Below, piece after piece: positions 26,892 through 36,743 of a stretch of 64,000 nt of DNA (position 1 is the first letter of the stretch; each line of letters begins with the position of its first letter). A program made the translations under genes and the position numbers. This stretch comes from Deltaproteobacteria bacterium. Its GTDB lineage: Bacteria; Bdellovibrionota_B; Oligoflexia; Oligoflexales; Bog-1112. Under the pieces are notes generated by a model. The model saw only the letters and a list, made by a program, of their open reading frames with translations. It was not told the origin of the DNA and ran no database searches. Location of the stretch: assembly GCA_947475005.1 (NCBI GenBank), contig CANJLI010000001.1, positions 1 to 64,000 on the forward strand, read 5' to 3'.

Positions 26892-29800
26892 CACCTTTTT
26901 TAAATCATCCCGTTCAAGAAAGGATTCCTCATAGGAAGCACGAGACGTCAACCACTTCTCCATCAAAGATTTATATGTAGGATTTGTCCTATTTAAGATT
27001 AATTTTTCTGCATATATGTTGAAACTCCAATCCCAGGCATTTATCTCCCAGCCCTTACTCTGACTGGCAGATAAAGAAGAGTTTTTTCTTACCATATTTT
27101 CAACAAATATAATCTCCCTTAGCACTGATGAGCTTAGTTTTAAAATTTTAAGCTCCCATAATCTCCGCACGCTTGAATTATTCAAATAAAGAACATCTAC
27201 CAATTTAATTTGTTTTTCTGGATCTGTAAGAATTGGTAAAAGAAGAGTAAAAATTTCTTCCTTTACAACAAATTCACTCTCAGAAAATTGAATGACTCTA
27301 TCCGATTTATTCTTCATAAACGAAAGCAAAATCTCCTCTCCACCCTCCGCCTTGCTCATATTAAATATAATTGATTTAATTGACTTTCTAGAGAGTTTTA
27401 TTTTATTCTCCATTTGAGATTGAATCAATATTTTCTTACCTTCTACAGAAAATCCAGCTATTAAATCATCCGTTAGATCAATTTCTTCGTTTTTGAATAG
27501 ATTCGAAGCAAAATCGAAGTCAAGATCATCCTCTTCCTTCACAACCAAGAATAAAAATTGTTTTCTTAACTCTGCTAAAATACTTATATCAAGAGAGAGG
27601 CGGAATTGTACAGAAAGAAGATATTTCTTACTGCAACGATTAAAACTTTTTTTGAAAATTTCTCTTTGAAAAGAAACCTCATCTATACTCCACAAACAAT
27701 GACATTCCTCTTTATATCTCGCTGGGTCTATGCCATTAATTTCAGCTTCTGCCTTAAACCAACCTAAATTGAAAATGAATTCCTCATTCTCCCGTAGAAC
27801 AGACTTTGGGAAATGCCGCAAATTTAAGGACGAGATAGGAGCATATCGTGAAACAATTGAAAACAGGAGCTCGCTTTTGAGTATTTTCTCATAATTTGAT
27901 TTCAAAATCAGTTCGATTTCATTTCTTTTTTCACGAGGTAATCTTTTGGAAGCGATTTCTTCAAATTTAAAAAATTCTTTAATATTTTCAATAGTAAGAG
28001 GATCAGGAATTGGTTTAACCATGCTAGTGATTTTTTGATAACTTTCATTCACAACGGCATCTATATGCGTCGAGATTTCTTGGGTCAGTCTTGTTCCTCG
28101 AATCTTTCGACGAAGAAGATCAAGATAGTTAAGAAATTCCAAAATTTCTTGATCGGTAAAACTATCGGAAATTGGTTTGAAGCCACTAACTATTTTAGTG
28201 TAATTTCCGTCTATAATAACTTGTATTTCTTTTTTTACTTCGCTTGGAAGAAGCTTCCAGAGTGGTTCTAATTTAAAAAACCCAGCAAGATCTTTTGATG
28301 AAATTTTTTCTGGGAGAGGTTTTGCTTGCAAAGCAATATATCCCTCTAAACTTTTTGGTAGATTTACAGCGCCTGAGTTTTGAATCAGTGGGTATTGATT
28401 TACAATAATATCAAGATCACATCTTTCAGAAAGCTCTAAAAAATTTTCTTCTTTATACTCTTTTTTATCAGATCGAAACTTCTCCCAATCTAAAATTCGA
28501 AGAGGGACATCGCGAACAGTGAGTGTAATTGGAATCCCATAGGTAGAACACAGATCTTTATCCTTACTCGTGTAAAACCCAGCCCCGCATACAGATGTCC
28601 CTTGTTTCATTTTTTTTTCTTCTGCATTTTTTTCACTCTTTCCATCACTAGGAACCAATCCACCTCGCATCATACTCAGAATATTTTTCACATCAGGTGT
28701 TCCGTGATACAGAGTGCCTTGATCCGTGTATGTATCAAGAAAAAATTTCTGATTCATAAGAAACCCTTCTGCCTCTAACGAACAGGGATCATCAGAAGAG
28801 GATCGTTTCTCCGGCCGAACATTTCGTAAGAATTCGTAAACTGGAGGCAATTTACCCCCATTTTGCCTTTCGTGGAGAGCACTCGCTAGTGCCAAGGCCA
28901 ATTGCTCCACCTGTCCTTTTGATCTAAAAATTCGATTGTGCCCTCCTTGAAATCGGGCATTTCGCATCATTTTTTCAATCTGTTCCATGGCGTTATCGGA
29001 TAAGGGATTTCCTGACTTGATCAGTGTATTTAACTCTTTGCTAATTTGCTCTTGCCCTGCCTTGGAAATATCCAAAAATGGAAGCTCCAGAAGAGCACGC
29101 AAACCGCGAATGGTTTGCTTATCTGCAATCTCTACTTTTTCGCCAGGCTTCGGAGCAAAATAGTCATACGTACCCTGATAAAAATTAGTAAAAATATGCA
29201 AGTCCCCATCGGGTTCCTTGATAGAGCCTTTGTCTTTTGAAATTGAGAAAGCCAACCAGTCAAGAGCACTACCACCTTGGGCAGTGGCTCGATCTATCTG
29301 TTGTTTATAGGCCTTCACATCTCCCACAAGAACGAAGGATTTCTTAAAAGGAATATCGACGTATTGAAGTCCCATATGGGTTTCAGCAGAATTTATAAAT
29401 TCTGTAAGCTTATCTTTTATTTCTCTTGTTTCAGATTTTTCTTTTTTAAATAAAAACAACATATCGAAATCACTTCCGATACCGAGAGCATCCTGCCTCA
29501 AGACTGGTTTTTTATCCTTTTTCATGAACTCAAAAATCATGTGTATATCTAGATCTGGATATTTGTGTTTCATATCGTAAACAACGTTATACACATACCC
29601 CAATAAGCTTCGAACCACCCCACCCGCCACATACAGCTGCATGTCAGGGTCCAGTGCGAGGGCTTGCGAACGAAGCTCATTGATAAATCCAACTTTTTTT
29701 AACTCATCACCTCCTGGCAGAACATAGCGAATATCAAGACGATCCAAGATATGATAGAGGACCTCCTCGATCTCTTTTTTCGCCTCTGCCTCCGATTTAA

Positions 29801-29903
29801 ACTCAGCAAAATAGTTGGGGAATTCTACCCCCACTGTTGGAGGGGCATACAAGACAGGGACCACGAAAAAGAAGCTCAGAAACAACACAATTCTCCGTTT
29901 CAT
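26880..29903 (-). CDS. Exported nucleotidyltransferase-like plus ADP-ribosyltransferase-like protein, copy B
   Basis: 1007 residues, paralogous to its neighbours over the whole length. The signal peptide is MKRRIVLFLSFFFVVPVLYA. The nucleotidyltransferase head keeps GGVVRS (from 94) and GSDFD (143-147). The ADP-ribosyltransferase-like region keeps LYHGTPDVKN, CGAGFYTS and STYGIPITL near residue 400-455. It is shorter and more divergent than A and C in the C-terminal half (for example LGWFKAEAEINGID against SGWIEVEANSQGKD), and its stop comes a few codons earlier. It lies 27 bases downstream of copy C, with the same GAGGTGG ribosome site, so C and B are probably one transcript. Confidence 0.7.
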   Translation of the reverse strand: MKRRIVLFLSFFFVVPVLYAPPTVGVEFPNYFAEFKSEAEAKKEIEEVLYHILDRLDIRYVLPGGDELKKVGFINELRSQALALDPDMQLYVAGGVVRSLLGYVYNVVYDMKHKYPDLDIHMIFEFMKKDKKPVLRQDALGIGSDFDMLFLFKKEKSETREIKDKLTEFINSAETHMGLQYVDIPFKKSFVLVGDVKAYKQQIDRATAQGGSALDWLAFSISKDKGSIKEPDGDLHIFTNFYQGTYDYFAPKPGEKVEIADKQTIRGLRALLELPFLDISKAGQEQISKELNTLIKSGNPLSDNAMEQIEKMMRNARFQGGHNRIFRSKGQVEQLALALASALHERQNGGKLPPVYEFLRNVRPEKRSSSDDPCSLEAEGFLMNQKFFLDTYTDQGTLYHGTPDVKNILSMMRGGLVPSDGKSEKNAEEKKMKQGTSVCGAGFYTSKDKDLCSTYGIPITLTVRDVPLRILDWEKFRSDKKEYKEENFLELSERCDLDIIVNQYPLIQNSGAVNLPKSLEGYIALQAKPLPEKISSKDLAGFFKLEPLWKLLPSEVKKEIQVIIDGNYTKIVSGFKPISDSFTDQEILEFLNYLDLLRRKIRGTRLTQEISTHIDAVVNESYQKITSMVKPIPDPLTIENIKEFFKFEEIASKRLPREKRNEIELILKSNYEKILKSELLFSIVSRYAPISSLNLRHFPKSVLRENEEFIFNLGWFKAEAEINGIDPARYKEECHCLWSIDEVSFQREIFKKSFNRCSKKYLLSVQFRLSLDISILAELRKQFLFLVVKEEDDLDFDFASNLFKNEEIDLTDDLIAGFSVEGKKILIQSQMENKIKLSRKSIKSIIFNMSKAEGGEEILLSFMKNKSDRVIQFSESEFVVKEEIFTLLLPILTDPEKQIKLVDVLYLNNSSVRRLWELKILKLSSSVLREIIFVENMVRKNSSLSASQSKGWEINAWDWSFNIYAEKLILNRTNPTYKSLMEKWLTSRASYEESFLERDDLKKVIPD

Positions 29904-29929
29904 CGACCACCTCGTTGTAAATATGTTTC

Positions 29930-32900
29930 TTAAGGATTTGGGATCATTTCTTGTAGAAAAGAGCGATCAAGAAATCTAGGTTCCGGTGTTCGGTTTATTT
30001 GTGTCTTCGCCCATTTTATCACCAGACCATAATACTCAGGCTTTATCAATTTTGACAATTCGCTTAGTTGCTCGGGATTACAAAATGAAACAGAAAAAGA
30101 TTCGTCGCTTCTTTTAGTTTCTTCAACAAAAAATATCTCCCGCAGCACCAACGGATTCAACGATGAAAATCGAGTTCTCCACAACTCCAACACAGAAGAA
30201 TCTTCCAAATAAAGCGCATTTGCCAATTTAACTTGCTTTTTAGGATCTAAAATCTTTGGGAAAAGAAGAATAAAAATTTCTTTCTTTACAAAAAATTCCC
30301 CTTCGAAATCTCCACCATATGATTCAATTTTTTTACCAATTTTATATTCCATAAATGAAAGTAAAATCCTCTCGCCTTCTTCTGTTTTGCTCAGATGCAG
30401 CATAAGGGTTTTTACAAGCTCGTTAGGAACTTTTATATTTTTCTCCAGTCTATATTGAATAATTTTTCCTACCTCTTGCAGAGGAAGGCCAGCTATTACG
30501 CTATATAAGTTATCGTCATCCTTTAAATTCTCCCAGTATTTATTCAACTTCCAATTTACTATTTTTAAATCCAGAGATGAAGGCTTGCTGGAAAAATATT
30601 TATCTGTCGCTTTCAACAAATCCGAAACAAAACTCAGGTCGTGTTTAAAATCAGCTGTTAGATCGATTTTTTTAAATATCTTCATAGCAAACATGAAGTC
30701 TATATCACCCTCATTTACTACATAGGATAAAAAATGTTTTTTAAACTCTGTTGAAATACGTATATCTAGAGAAAGAAGGAACTCCCTAGTACAAAGATCA
30801 AAAGATTTTCTTAACATATCTCTTTGAAAAGAGGCCTCATTTATATGCCAAGAACAATGCAATTCATTTTTATATTCATCTGGATCTTTGCCTTGAGAGT
30901 TAGCCTCCGCTTCAATCCAACCTGACTCGACTATGAGGCGCTCATTTGCCCGTAGGACAGAGTTTGGGAAATTGTGATCTTCTAAAAAAGAGATCGGTGA
31001 TTGTACAAAGTAGTACCTTTCTTTATACTCATTTAACAGTCTAGTGCTCTTTATTATTTTGTCGTAATTTGAATCCATAACCGATTCTATTTTTTCTCTT
31101 TTATCGAGAGGCAACCACTGAGTAGCTATTTTCTCAAATTGAAAAAACTCGCGAAAACTTTCAACGGTAAGCGGTTCAGAAAGCGGCTTTACATTCTTAC
31201 TGATTTGATCATAACTTTCATTCATAACTTGATCTATACGTGAGGATACTTCGCTCATTTTTTCACTCGGCATATTTTTACGAAGAACATCGAAAAATTC
31301 AAAATATTCAGAAATTTTTTCATCGGTAATCGGCTCAGAAAGCGGTTTAAATCTCCCAATTATTTTTTCATAATTTCCTTCTATAATCGACTCTATTTCT
31401 TTTCTTTTTTCACTCGGCAAAAGTCGCCACAGGGGTTCTAATTTAAAAAATTCCATAAGGTTTTTTGTCGAAATCGGCTCAGAAATTGGTTTTATTTGTA
31501 AGCCAATCAATGTTTCTAGACTTCGAGGGAGATCCACAGCACCGGAATTTTGAATCAGTGGATATCGATTTACAATAATATCAAGATCACATCTTTCAGA
31601 AAGCTCTAAAAAATTTTCCTCTTTATACTCTTTTTTTGATCTTTCTTTTTCATAAGATTGGAATTTCTGCCAATCTAAAATTCGAAGGGGAACCTTTCGA
31701 ACTGCGAGGGTAATTGGAATCCCATATGTAAGACAGATACCTTTATCCTTACTCGTGTAAAAACCAGCCCCACACGCAGACACTCCTTGTTTTATTTTTT
31801 TCTCTTCTTCCTTTTCTTCACTCTTTCCATCACTAGGAACCAATCCCCCTCGCATCATACTCAGAATATTTTTCACATCAGGCGTTCCATGATAAAGAGT
31901 GCCGTTGTCCGTGTATGTATCGATAAAAATTTGTTGATTCATAAGAAACCCTCCCTCCCCTAACGAACAGGGATCATGAGAAGGGGAGCGTTTCTCCGGC
32001 CGAACATTTCGTAAAAATTCATAAACTGGAGGCAGTTTACCCTCACCTTCGCTTTTTTGTGGAAGCGAACGAGCCAGTGCCAAGGCCAATTGCTCAACCT
32101 GTCCTTTTGATCTAAAAATTCGATTATGCCCCCCTTGAAATCGAGCATTTCGCATCATTTTTTCAAGCTGTTCCATGGCTTTATCGGATAAGGGCTTGCC
32201 TGATCGTAAGGATTCAAGTAGCACATTCAACTCTTTGCTAATTTGCTCTCTCCCTGTCTCGGAAATATCCAAAAATGGGAGCTCCAAAAGAGCGCGCAAA
32301 CCGCGAATGGTTTGCTTATCTGCAACCTCTACTTTTTTGCCAAACTTCGGAGGTAAATAGTCATAGGTACCGCGATGAAATTTAGTAAAAATATGAAAAT
32401 CTCCATCGGGCTCCTTGATAGAACCTGTTTCTTTTGAAATCGAGAAAGCCAACCAGTCAAGGGCGCTACCACCCTGTGCAGTGGCTCTATCTATTTGTTC
32501 CTTATAGGACTTCACATCTCCCACCAGAACAAAGGATTTTTTGAAAGGAATATCGACGCCTCTAAGGCCCATATGGGTTTCAGCCGAATTTATAAATTCT
32601 GTAAGCACTTGTTTGATTTCACTCAGTTCAGATTTTTCTTTTTTGAATAAAAACAACATATCGAAATCGCTTCCAACACCGAGGGCGTCCTGCCTCAGGA
32701 CGGGTTTTTTATCTTTTTTCATGAACTCAAAAATCATATGTATATCTAGATCTGGATATTTGTGTTTCATATCGTAAACAACGCTATACATATATCCCAA
32801 CAGGCTTCGAACCACCCCACCCGCTACATACAGCTGCATGTCAGGGTCCAGTACGAGGGCCTGCGTGCGAAGTTCGTTGATAAATCCGACTTTTTTTAAC

Positions 32901-33100
32901 TCAGTACCTCCTGACAGAACATAGGGAATATCAAGACGACCCAAGAGATGATAGAGGACCTCCTCGATCTCTTTTTTCGCCTCTGCCTCCAATTTAAACT
33001 CAGCAAAATAGTTGGGAAACTCTATCTCCACTTTTGGAGGAGCATACAAGGCTGGGGCTACAAAAAAGAAGCTCAGAAAGAAGCTCAGACTCTGTTTCAT
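29930..33100 (-). CDS. Exported nucleotidyltransferase-like plus ADP-ribosyltransferase-like protein, copy C
   Basis: 1056 residues, first gene of the trio. Signal peptide MKQSLSFFLSFFFVAPALYA. The nucleotidyltransferase-like head reads YVAGGVVRSLLGYMY and GVGSDFDMLF, and the ART-like part reads LYHGTPDVKNIL, CGAGFYTS and LTYGIPITLAV. The conserved FxGGHNRIFRSKGQVEQL (about residue 320) lies between the two. Three or four helical repeats of about 75-80 residues follow, with the pattern LSEPxTxExxxEFFxFE. It is closer to A than to B in its tail. The upstream region ends at the palindrome 33144-33226. Function is not known; see the findings. Confidence 0.7.
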   Translation of the reverse strand: MKQSLSFFLSFFFVAPALYAPPKVEIEFPNYFAEFKLEAEAKKEIEEVLYHLLGRLDIPYVLSGGTELKKVGFINELRTQALVLDPDMQLYVAGGVVRSLLGYMYSVVYDMKHKYPDLDIHMIFEFMKKDKKPVLRQDALGVGSDFDMLFLFKKEKSELSEIKQVLTEFINSAETHMGLRGVDIPFKKSFVLVGDVKSYKEQIDRATAQGGSALDWLAFSISKETGSIKEPDGDFHIFTKFHRGTYDYLPPKFGKKVEVADKQTIRGLRALLELPFLDISETGREQISKELNVLLESLRSGKPLSDKAMEQLEKMMRNARFQGGHNRIFRSKGQVEQLALALARSLPQKSEGEGKLPPVYEFLRNVRPEKRSPSHDPCSLGEGGFLMNQQIFIDTYTDNGTLYHGTPDVKNILSMMRGGLVPSDGKSEEKEEEKKIKQGVSACGAGFYTSKDKGICLTYGIPITLAVRKVPLRILDWQKFQSYEKERSKKEYKEENFLELSERCDLDIIVNRYPLIQNSGAVDLPRSLETLIGLQIKPISEPISTKNLMEFFKLEPLWRLLPSEKRKEIESIIEGNYEKIIGRFKPLSEPITDEKISEYFEFFDVLRKNMPSEKMSEVSSRIDQVMNESYDQISKNVKPLSEPLTVESFREFFQFEKIATQWLPLDKREKIESVMDSNYDKIIKSTRLLNEYKERYYFVQSPISFLEDHNFPNSVLRANERLIVESGWIEAEANSQGKDPDEYKNELHCSWHINEASFQRDMLRKSFDLCTREFLLSLDIRISTEFKKHFLSYVVNEGDIDFMFAMKIFKKIDLTADFKHDLSFVSDLLKATDKYFSSKPSSLDLKIVNWKLNKYWENLKDDDNLYSVIAGLPLQEVGKIIQYRLEKNIKVPNELVKTLMLHLSKTEEGERILLSFMEYKIGKKIESYGGDFEGEFFVKKEIFILLFPKILDPKKQVKLANALYLEDSSVLELWRTRFSSLNPLVLREIFFVEETKRSDESFSVSFCNPEQLSELSKLIKPEYYGLVIKWAKTQINRTPEPRFLDRSFLQEMIPNP

Positions 33101-33143
33101 CGACCACCTCGTTGTAAATAAGTTTCTATGGAAAGATCTACTT

Positions 33144-33226
33144 AGGGATTGGGTACAGCTACCTTTTTATAGGTACAGCTACCTTTGGTAGCTGTACCTA
33201 TAAAAAGGTAGCTGTACCCAATCCCT
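33144..33226. repeat. Perfect 40-bp inverted repeat with a 3-base loop
   Basis: Arms 33144-33183 and 33187-33226 are exact reverse complements, separated by TTT. Each arm contains two copies of GGTACAGCTACC. The right arm supplies the last codons and the stop of the transporter gene (33198-33226). The RNA would form a very stable hairpin on either strand and may act as a terminator. Confidence 0.95.
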
Positions 33227-34475
33227 TACCAAAAGCCATAACCATCACCAGCAACCCTGATGCCACTCCCAAGACAATGAAGCCAAAGGTCCAAATCGAG
33301 GGATTGTGAATCAAATTCACCAGCGCCATCATGACACTGAGAGCTGCATAGTAGAGGGCGCCAAAAATAGCCCCTGCACGTCCCAAACAATCTTGGTAGT
33401 CAACCAAGGCTTGACTAAAGATACTAGGAAGCGTCATCACAATGCCTACGAACACAAGCCCACTGGTTGCCATCAACCAGATAATCTGCAGATGTCTTTC
33501 CCACACGTCAAAATGAAATAAACTGGGAGCTAGATAAAGAAGCCCACTCACGATGGTAGTCTGCAGCCCCAATCGAATGATAAAGGCCGGAGACTTCTTT
33601 TTTTCCGTAAGCCAAGTGGAAATTTTGCCTGCCACAAAACTACCGCTTCCCACCGCAAGGCCCAACCACCCATATTGCGTTTTAGAAAGATGCAAGGTTT
33701 CCATAAAGACAAAGGGGCTCTCCCCATAGCAAGAAAAAACCATGCAGTTCAGTCCCGAAACTAATAAGACATAGATCCAAATTTGGGGATCTCGCAACAC
33801 ACGTTTGCATACAGACCAGAGTTGAAATTTTTCCGGCTCCAGACGTACGGGCAATGTCTCTGGCAACAGACAAAGACTCACTCCCAACAAAACTATTCCC
33901 ATTAAAATTAAAAATATAAAAATAGCTTGGAAGTAAAATAACTCTGCCAAATAGCCACCCAACAAAGGACCGACGGCAGGGGCAAAAGCGAGAGCTTGTG
34001 ACACCATCGAAAAAGCTCGAATGCGTTCATGGGGGGTTTGAAAACAATCTCGCAGAATAGTCTGCGTCAACACAGAACCAGCAGCTGCACCAAAGGCTTG
34101 GAAAACTCGAATGATAAGTAAGGTCCAGATGGTAGGACTTGCCCAAAGACCGATACTTGCGAGGGTATAACAGAGAAGACCTGCGATCATGCAAGGCTTT
34201 CGGCCCAAGCGATCTGCCAAGATCCCCCAGAACAAAACGCCCCACGCAAACCCAAAAAAATAAACCGACAGGGTCGCTTGGCTCAAATTTTCAGACACGT
34301 GATAGTGGGCACTTAAGGCAGGTAAAATGGGGGCAAAGATGGTTTCACTAAGCTGAGGAAATCCAATCAACAAGATCAATACCCAAATGGGTACCGAGGC
34401 AGGAGGGCCTAGACCCGAATTTTTTGTTGAATGATCTCCACAGCGCGATCCATGGAAACTCGCTCTTGCCCGCAT
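33198..34475 (-). CDS. MFS transporter of the Bcr/CflA drug-efflux type
   Basis: About 425 residues with 12 predicted membrane helices. The family opening PIWVLILLIGFPQLSETIFAP is followed by the MFS loop motif GILADRLGRKP, and by AFAPAVGPLLGGYLAE in helix 5 (motif C). Bcr/CflA proteins expel drugs, dipeptides or sulfonamide-like compounds with proton exchange. The true start is uncertain: the most plausible ATG, at 34475, lies 67 bases inside the glyRS gene, because the transporter fold begins right at its 3' end. The last nine codons are encoded by the palindrome 33144-33226, so the natural C-terminus may have been replaced. Confidence 0.88.
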   Translation of the reverse strand: MRARASFHGSRCGDHSTKNSGLGPPASVPIWVLILLIGFPQLSETIFAPILPALSAHYHVSENLSQATLSVYFFGFAWGVLFWGILADRLGRKPCMIAGLLCYTLASIGLWASPTIWTLLIIRVFQAFGAAAGSVLTQTILRDCFQTPHERIRAFSMVSQALAFAPAVGPLLGGYLAELFYFQAIFIFLILMGIVLLGVSLCLLPETLPVRLEPEKFQLWSVCKRVLRDPQIWIYVLLVSGLNCMVFSCYGESPFVFMETLHLSKTQYGWLGLAVGSGSFVAGKISTWLTEKKKSPAFIIRLGLQTTIVSGLLYLAPSLFHFDVWERHLQIIWLMATSGLVFVGIVMTLPSIFSQALVDYQDCLGRAGAIFGALYYAALSVMMALVNLIHNPSIWTFGFIVLGVASGLLVMVMAFGKGLGTATFL

Positions 34476-35905
34476 GTATCCCTGTCTCGAATGGTCACAC
34501 ATCCGTCCTGTAGACTCTCACTATCTATGGTAACACAGAATGGCGTTCCGATCTCATCCTGCTTGGCATACCGCTTTCCGATGGATTGTTGCTCTTCGTA
34601 GGTGACATAAATATCTTGGTCACGAAAAGCTTGTACAAGTTTTTTGGCAAGTTCCGGTTGCCCATCTTTTTTAACCAATGGCAAAATTGCAGCTTTGTAC
34701 GGGGCCAAACGGGGATGTAGCTTCAAGTACATGCGCTCTTTTCCATCAACCGTCTCCTCTCGATATGCATCCACCAAGACACTCAAGAAAGTACGGGTGA
34801 GGCCCAAAGCTGGCTCCACCACATACGGCGTATAGCGCCAGCCGATTTTGCCAGTCTCTGGATCCGATTTTTGCTGGTCTAAATAACTGAGCTTAACTCC
34901 AGAATGAGCTGCATGTTTTTTCAAATCATAATCCGTACGAGAAGCAATTCCCTCCAGCTCATCCCATCCCCACGGATATAAGAATTCGATGTCGTAACAT
35001 GCATCGGAATAGTGAGCCAATTCCTTGGCAGTGTGCTCACGCAAGCGATAGCTTTCTGGAGAATTGGAAAAACGTCGATGCCAGGCCAAACGTTCCTCAG
35101 TCCAATATGCCATCCACTCCTTTTGCGTACCTGGCTCACAGAAAAATTCCATTTCCATTTGCTCAAATTCACAAGAGCGAAAAATAAAATGCTCTACAAT
35201 GATTTCATTGCGAAAAGATTTCCCCTGTTGGGCAATCCCAAAGGGAACCTTCATGGAAGCTGTCTGTTGAACGTTGAGAAATTGCACAAACATAGCTTGT
35301 GCAGTTTCAGGTCGCAGAAAAACAGAAGACTGGGTGAGGGCAGTATCGATCTCTTGGTACAACTCTTTGCGAGAAAGTTTTTCAAGCTCCACAGTTTCCA
35401 TAACCGCTTGTAGAGGATCCACCGGGCCCATTACGGTACGAAACATACCCCGAAACATCCGCTCGGCACTCAATAAAGTACTGTTACATTGGGGGCATAC
35501 ATACCCGCATTCCCCCACAGGAGCTGTGATTTTTTCCCCGGAGGCCTTCGCCCCTTTTCGAAACTCCACTACAGTGCCCGCAACCAGCTTGGGGGCTTTA
35601 TCTGCCCGAAACCGATTTTGGCAATTGAGACAGTCGACCAAGGGATCCACAAAATTTTGCAAGTGCCCAGAGGCTTCCCAGACTTTGGAATGCATCATGA
35701 TGGAAGCGTCGATACCCACCATGTCATCTCGCTGATGCACCATAGAGCGCCACCACTGCTGCGCGATATTACGCTTCAACTCCACACCCAACGGTCCGTA
35801 ATCATAGCAAGATTTTAAACCTCCATAGATCTCACTGCTTTGAAAAACGAATCCACGTCGTTTGCACAATGAAACAATTTTACCCATTATATCAGGCTGT
35901 TGCAT
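34409..35905 (-). CDS. glyS: Glycyl-tRNA synthetase, single-chain (alpha2) type
   Basis: 498 residues. It charges tRNA-Gly in the cytosol. The eukaryote/archaea/Firmicutes-like dimeric type is indicated by KRRGFVFQSSEIYGGL, the YDYGPLGVELKRNI segment, motif 2 with GKSFRNEI and motif 3 with GLTRTFLSVLVDAY. A C-terminal anticodon-binding domain runs from about 400. Start ATG at 35905, with GGGAGA 4-9 bases upstream. The transporter gene downstream overlaps its 3' end by about 67 bases. Its symbol could be given as glyQS in other systems. Confidence 0.96.
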   Translation of the reverse strand: MQQPDIMGKIVSLCKRRGFVFQSSEIYGGLKSCYDYGPLGVELKRNIAQQWWRSMVHQRDDMVGIDASIMMHSKVWEASGHLQNFVDPLVDCLNCQNRFRADKAPKLVAGTVVEFRKGAKASGEKITAPVGECGYVCPQCNSTLLSAERMFRGMFRTVMGPVDPLQAVMETVELEKLSRKELYQEIDTALTQSSVFLRPETAQAMFVQFLNVQQTASMKVPFGIAQQGKSFRNEIIVEHFIFRSCEFEQMEMEFFCEPGTQKEWMAYWTEERLAWHRRFSNSPESYRLREHTAKELAHYSDACYDIEFLYPWGWDELEGIASRTDYDLKKHAAHSGVKLSYLDQQKSDPETGKIGWRYTPYVVEPALGLTRTFLSVLVDAYREETVDGKERMYLKLHPRLAPYKAAILPLVKKDGQPELAKKLVQAFRDQDIYVTYEEQQSIGKRYAKQDEIGTPFCVTIDSESLQDGCVTIRDRDTCGQERVSMDRAVEIIQQKIRV

Positions 35906-36040
35906 ACATTCTCCCACGCATACAATTATGATGCATCTATTTATCCAAACAAAACAGTTGGATCTTTTACTCGTAACTCGATAGAATTTCTACATATTTT
36001 TAACTTATCTAACAACCGATCCAACGCAAAAGGCAAAGAA

Positions 36041-36733
36041 ATGGCTTTCTTTCCTCAGTTTCAACAGCCCATTGGGGCAGCATTGACAGTACTTTGTACC
36101 TTATTTTCTGCCGGAGTAGTAGAGGCAAGCTTACCTGATTGTTCAGATGCAGGGGCTGTAAAAGTTGGAGTTGCCAATCCCGATGCTCATGACGACGGGG
36201 AAAAACTAGGTAACGGCTTCTATCGGTTCAAAGGAAAAGCGGCTTGTTCACTCACGCTACCATTTGTAGCAGATCGTATCCAAACGCTGAAGCACGCCTA
36301 TGGAGAGTTTCATACCACCCAACCTGGGTTCACCTTAAACCGTCACAGTCAACACCCGGAGCAAGGAAATGGGGATTGGATTTTTACTGGGGAAATGCAT
36401 AAGAAAGAACCATATAAAACTTGGATCACCTACGAACACCAATTCACGGGACAAAAAGATCTAGTCTTCAAGGCAAAAGCCCTTGCCCTTCGAGGCGAAG
36501 GGGATGGAAAAGCTTTGAAAGCAGAAAATGTTGAGTTTTCCTTAACCTGGGTCGCCAATTTTGATGAAGGAAAAAGCCTCTGGAGATTGACCTTCGAACG
36601 TGAAGTCCAGGTCGATGTGCCAGGGCCAGGCAGGATGTTTGTAGGTGAGGCTTGGAGGAGAATTCGCAAAAGTATAAAGGGGTCCATCCTAGAGCTAGCG
36701 ACAAATCTGCATGAACTTGCAGCGAACCCCTAG
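36041..36733 (+). CDS. Exported protein of unknown function
   Basis: 230 residues from the ATG at 36041, chosen because the following 30 residues make a signal peptide (IGAALTVLCTLFSAGVVEAS); the frame is open further back to 35900 but that part is not signal-like. The mature protein is beta-rich, with YRFKGKAACSLTLPF, TWITYEHQFTGQ and SLWRLTFEREVQVD, suggesting a beta-sandwich of the kind found in outer-membrane-associated or lipid-binding proteins. Only two cysteines are in the mature part. It is convergent with the protease gene, with a 10-base gap. Confidence 0.7.
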   Translation: MAFFPQFQQPIGAALTVLCTLFSAGVVEASLPDCSDAGAVKVGVANPDAHDDGEKLGNGFYRFKGKAACSLTLPFVADRIQTLKHAYGEFHTTQPGFTLNRHSQHPEQGNGDWIFTGEMHKKEPYKTWITYEHQFTGQKDLVFKAKALALRGEGDGKALKAENVEFSLTWVANFDEGKSLWRLTFEREVQVDVPGPGRMFVGEAWRRIRKSIKGSILELATNLHELAANP

Positions 36734-36743
36734 CACACTAGAA

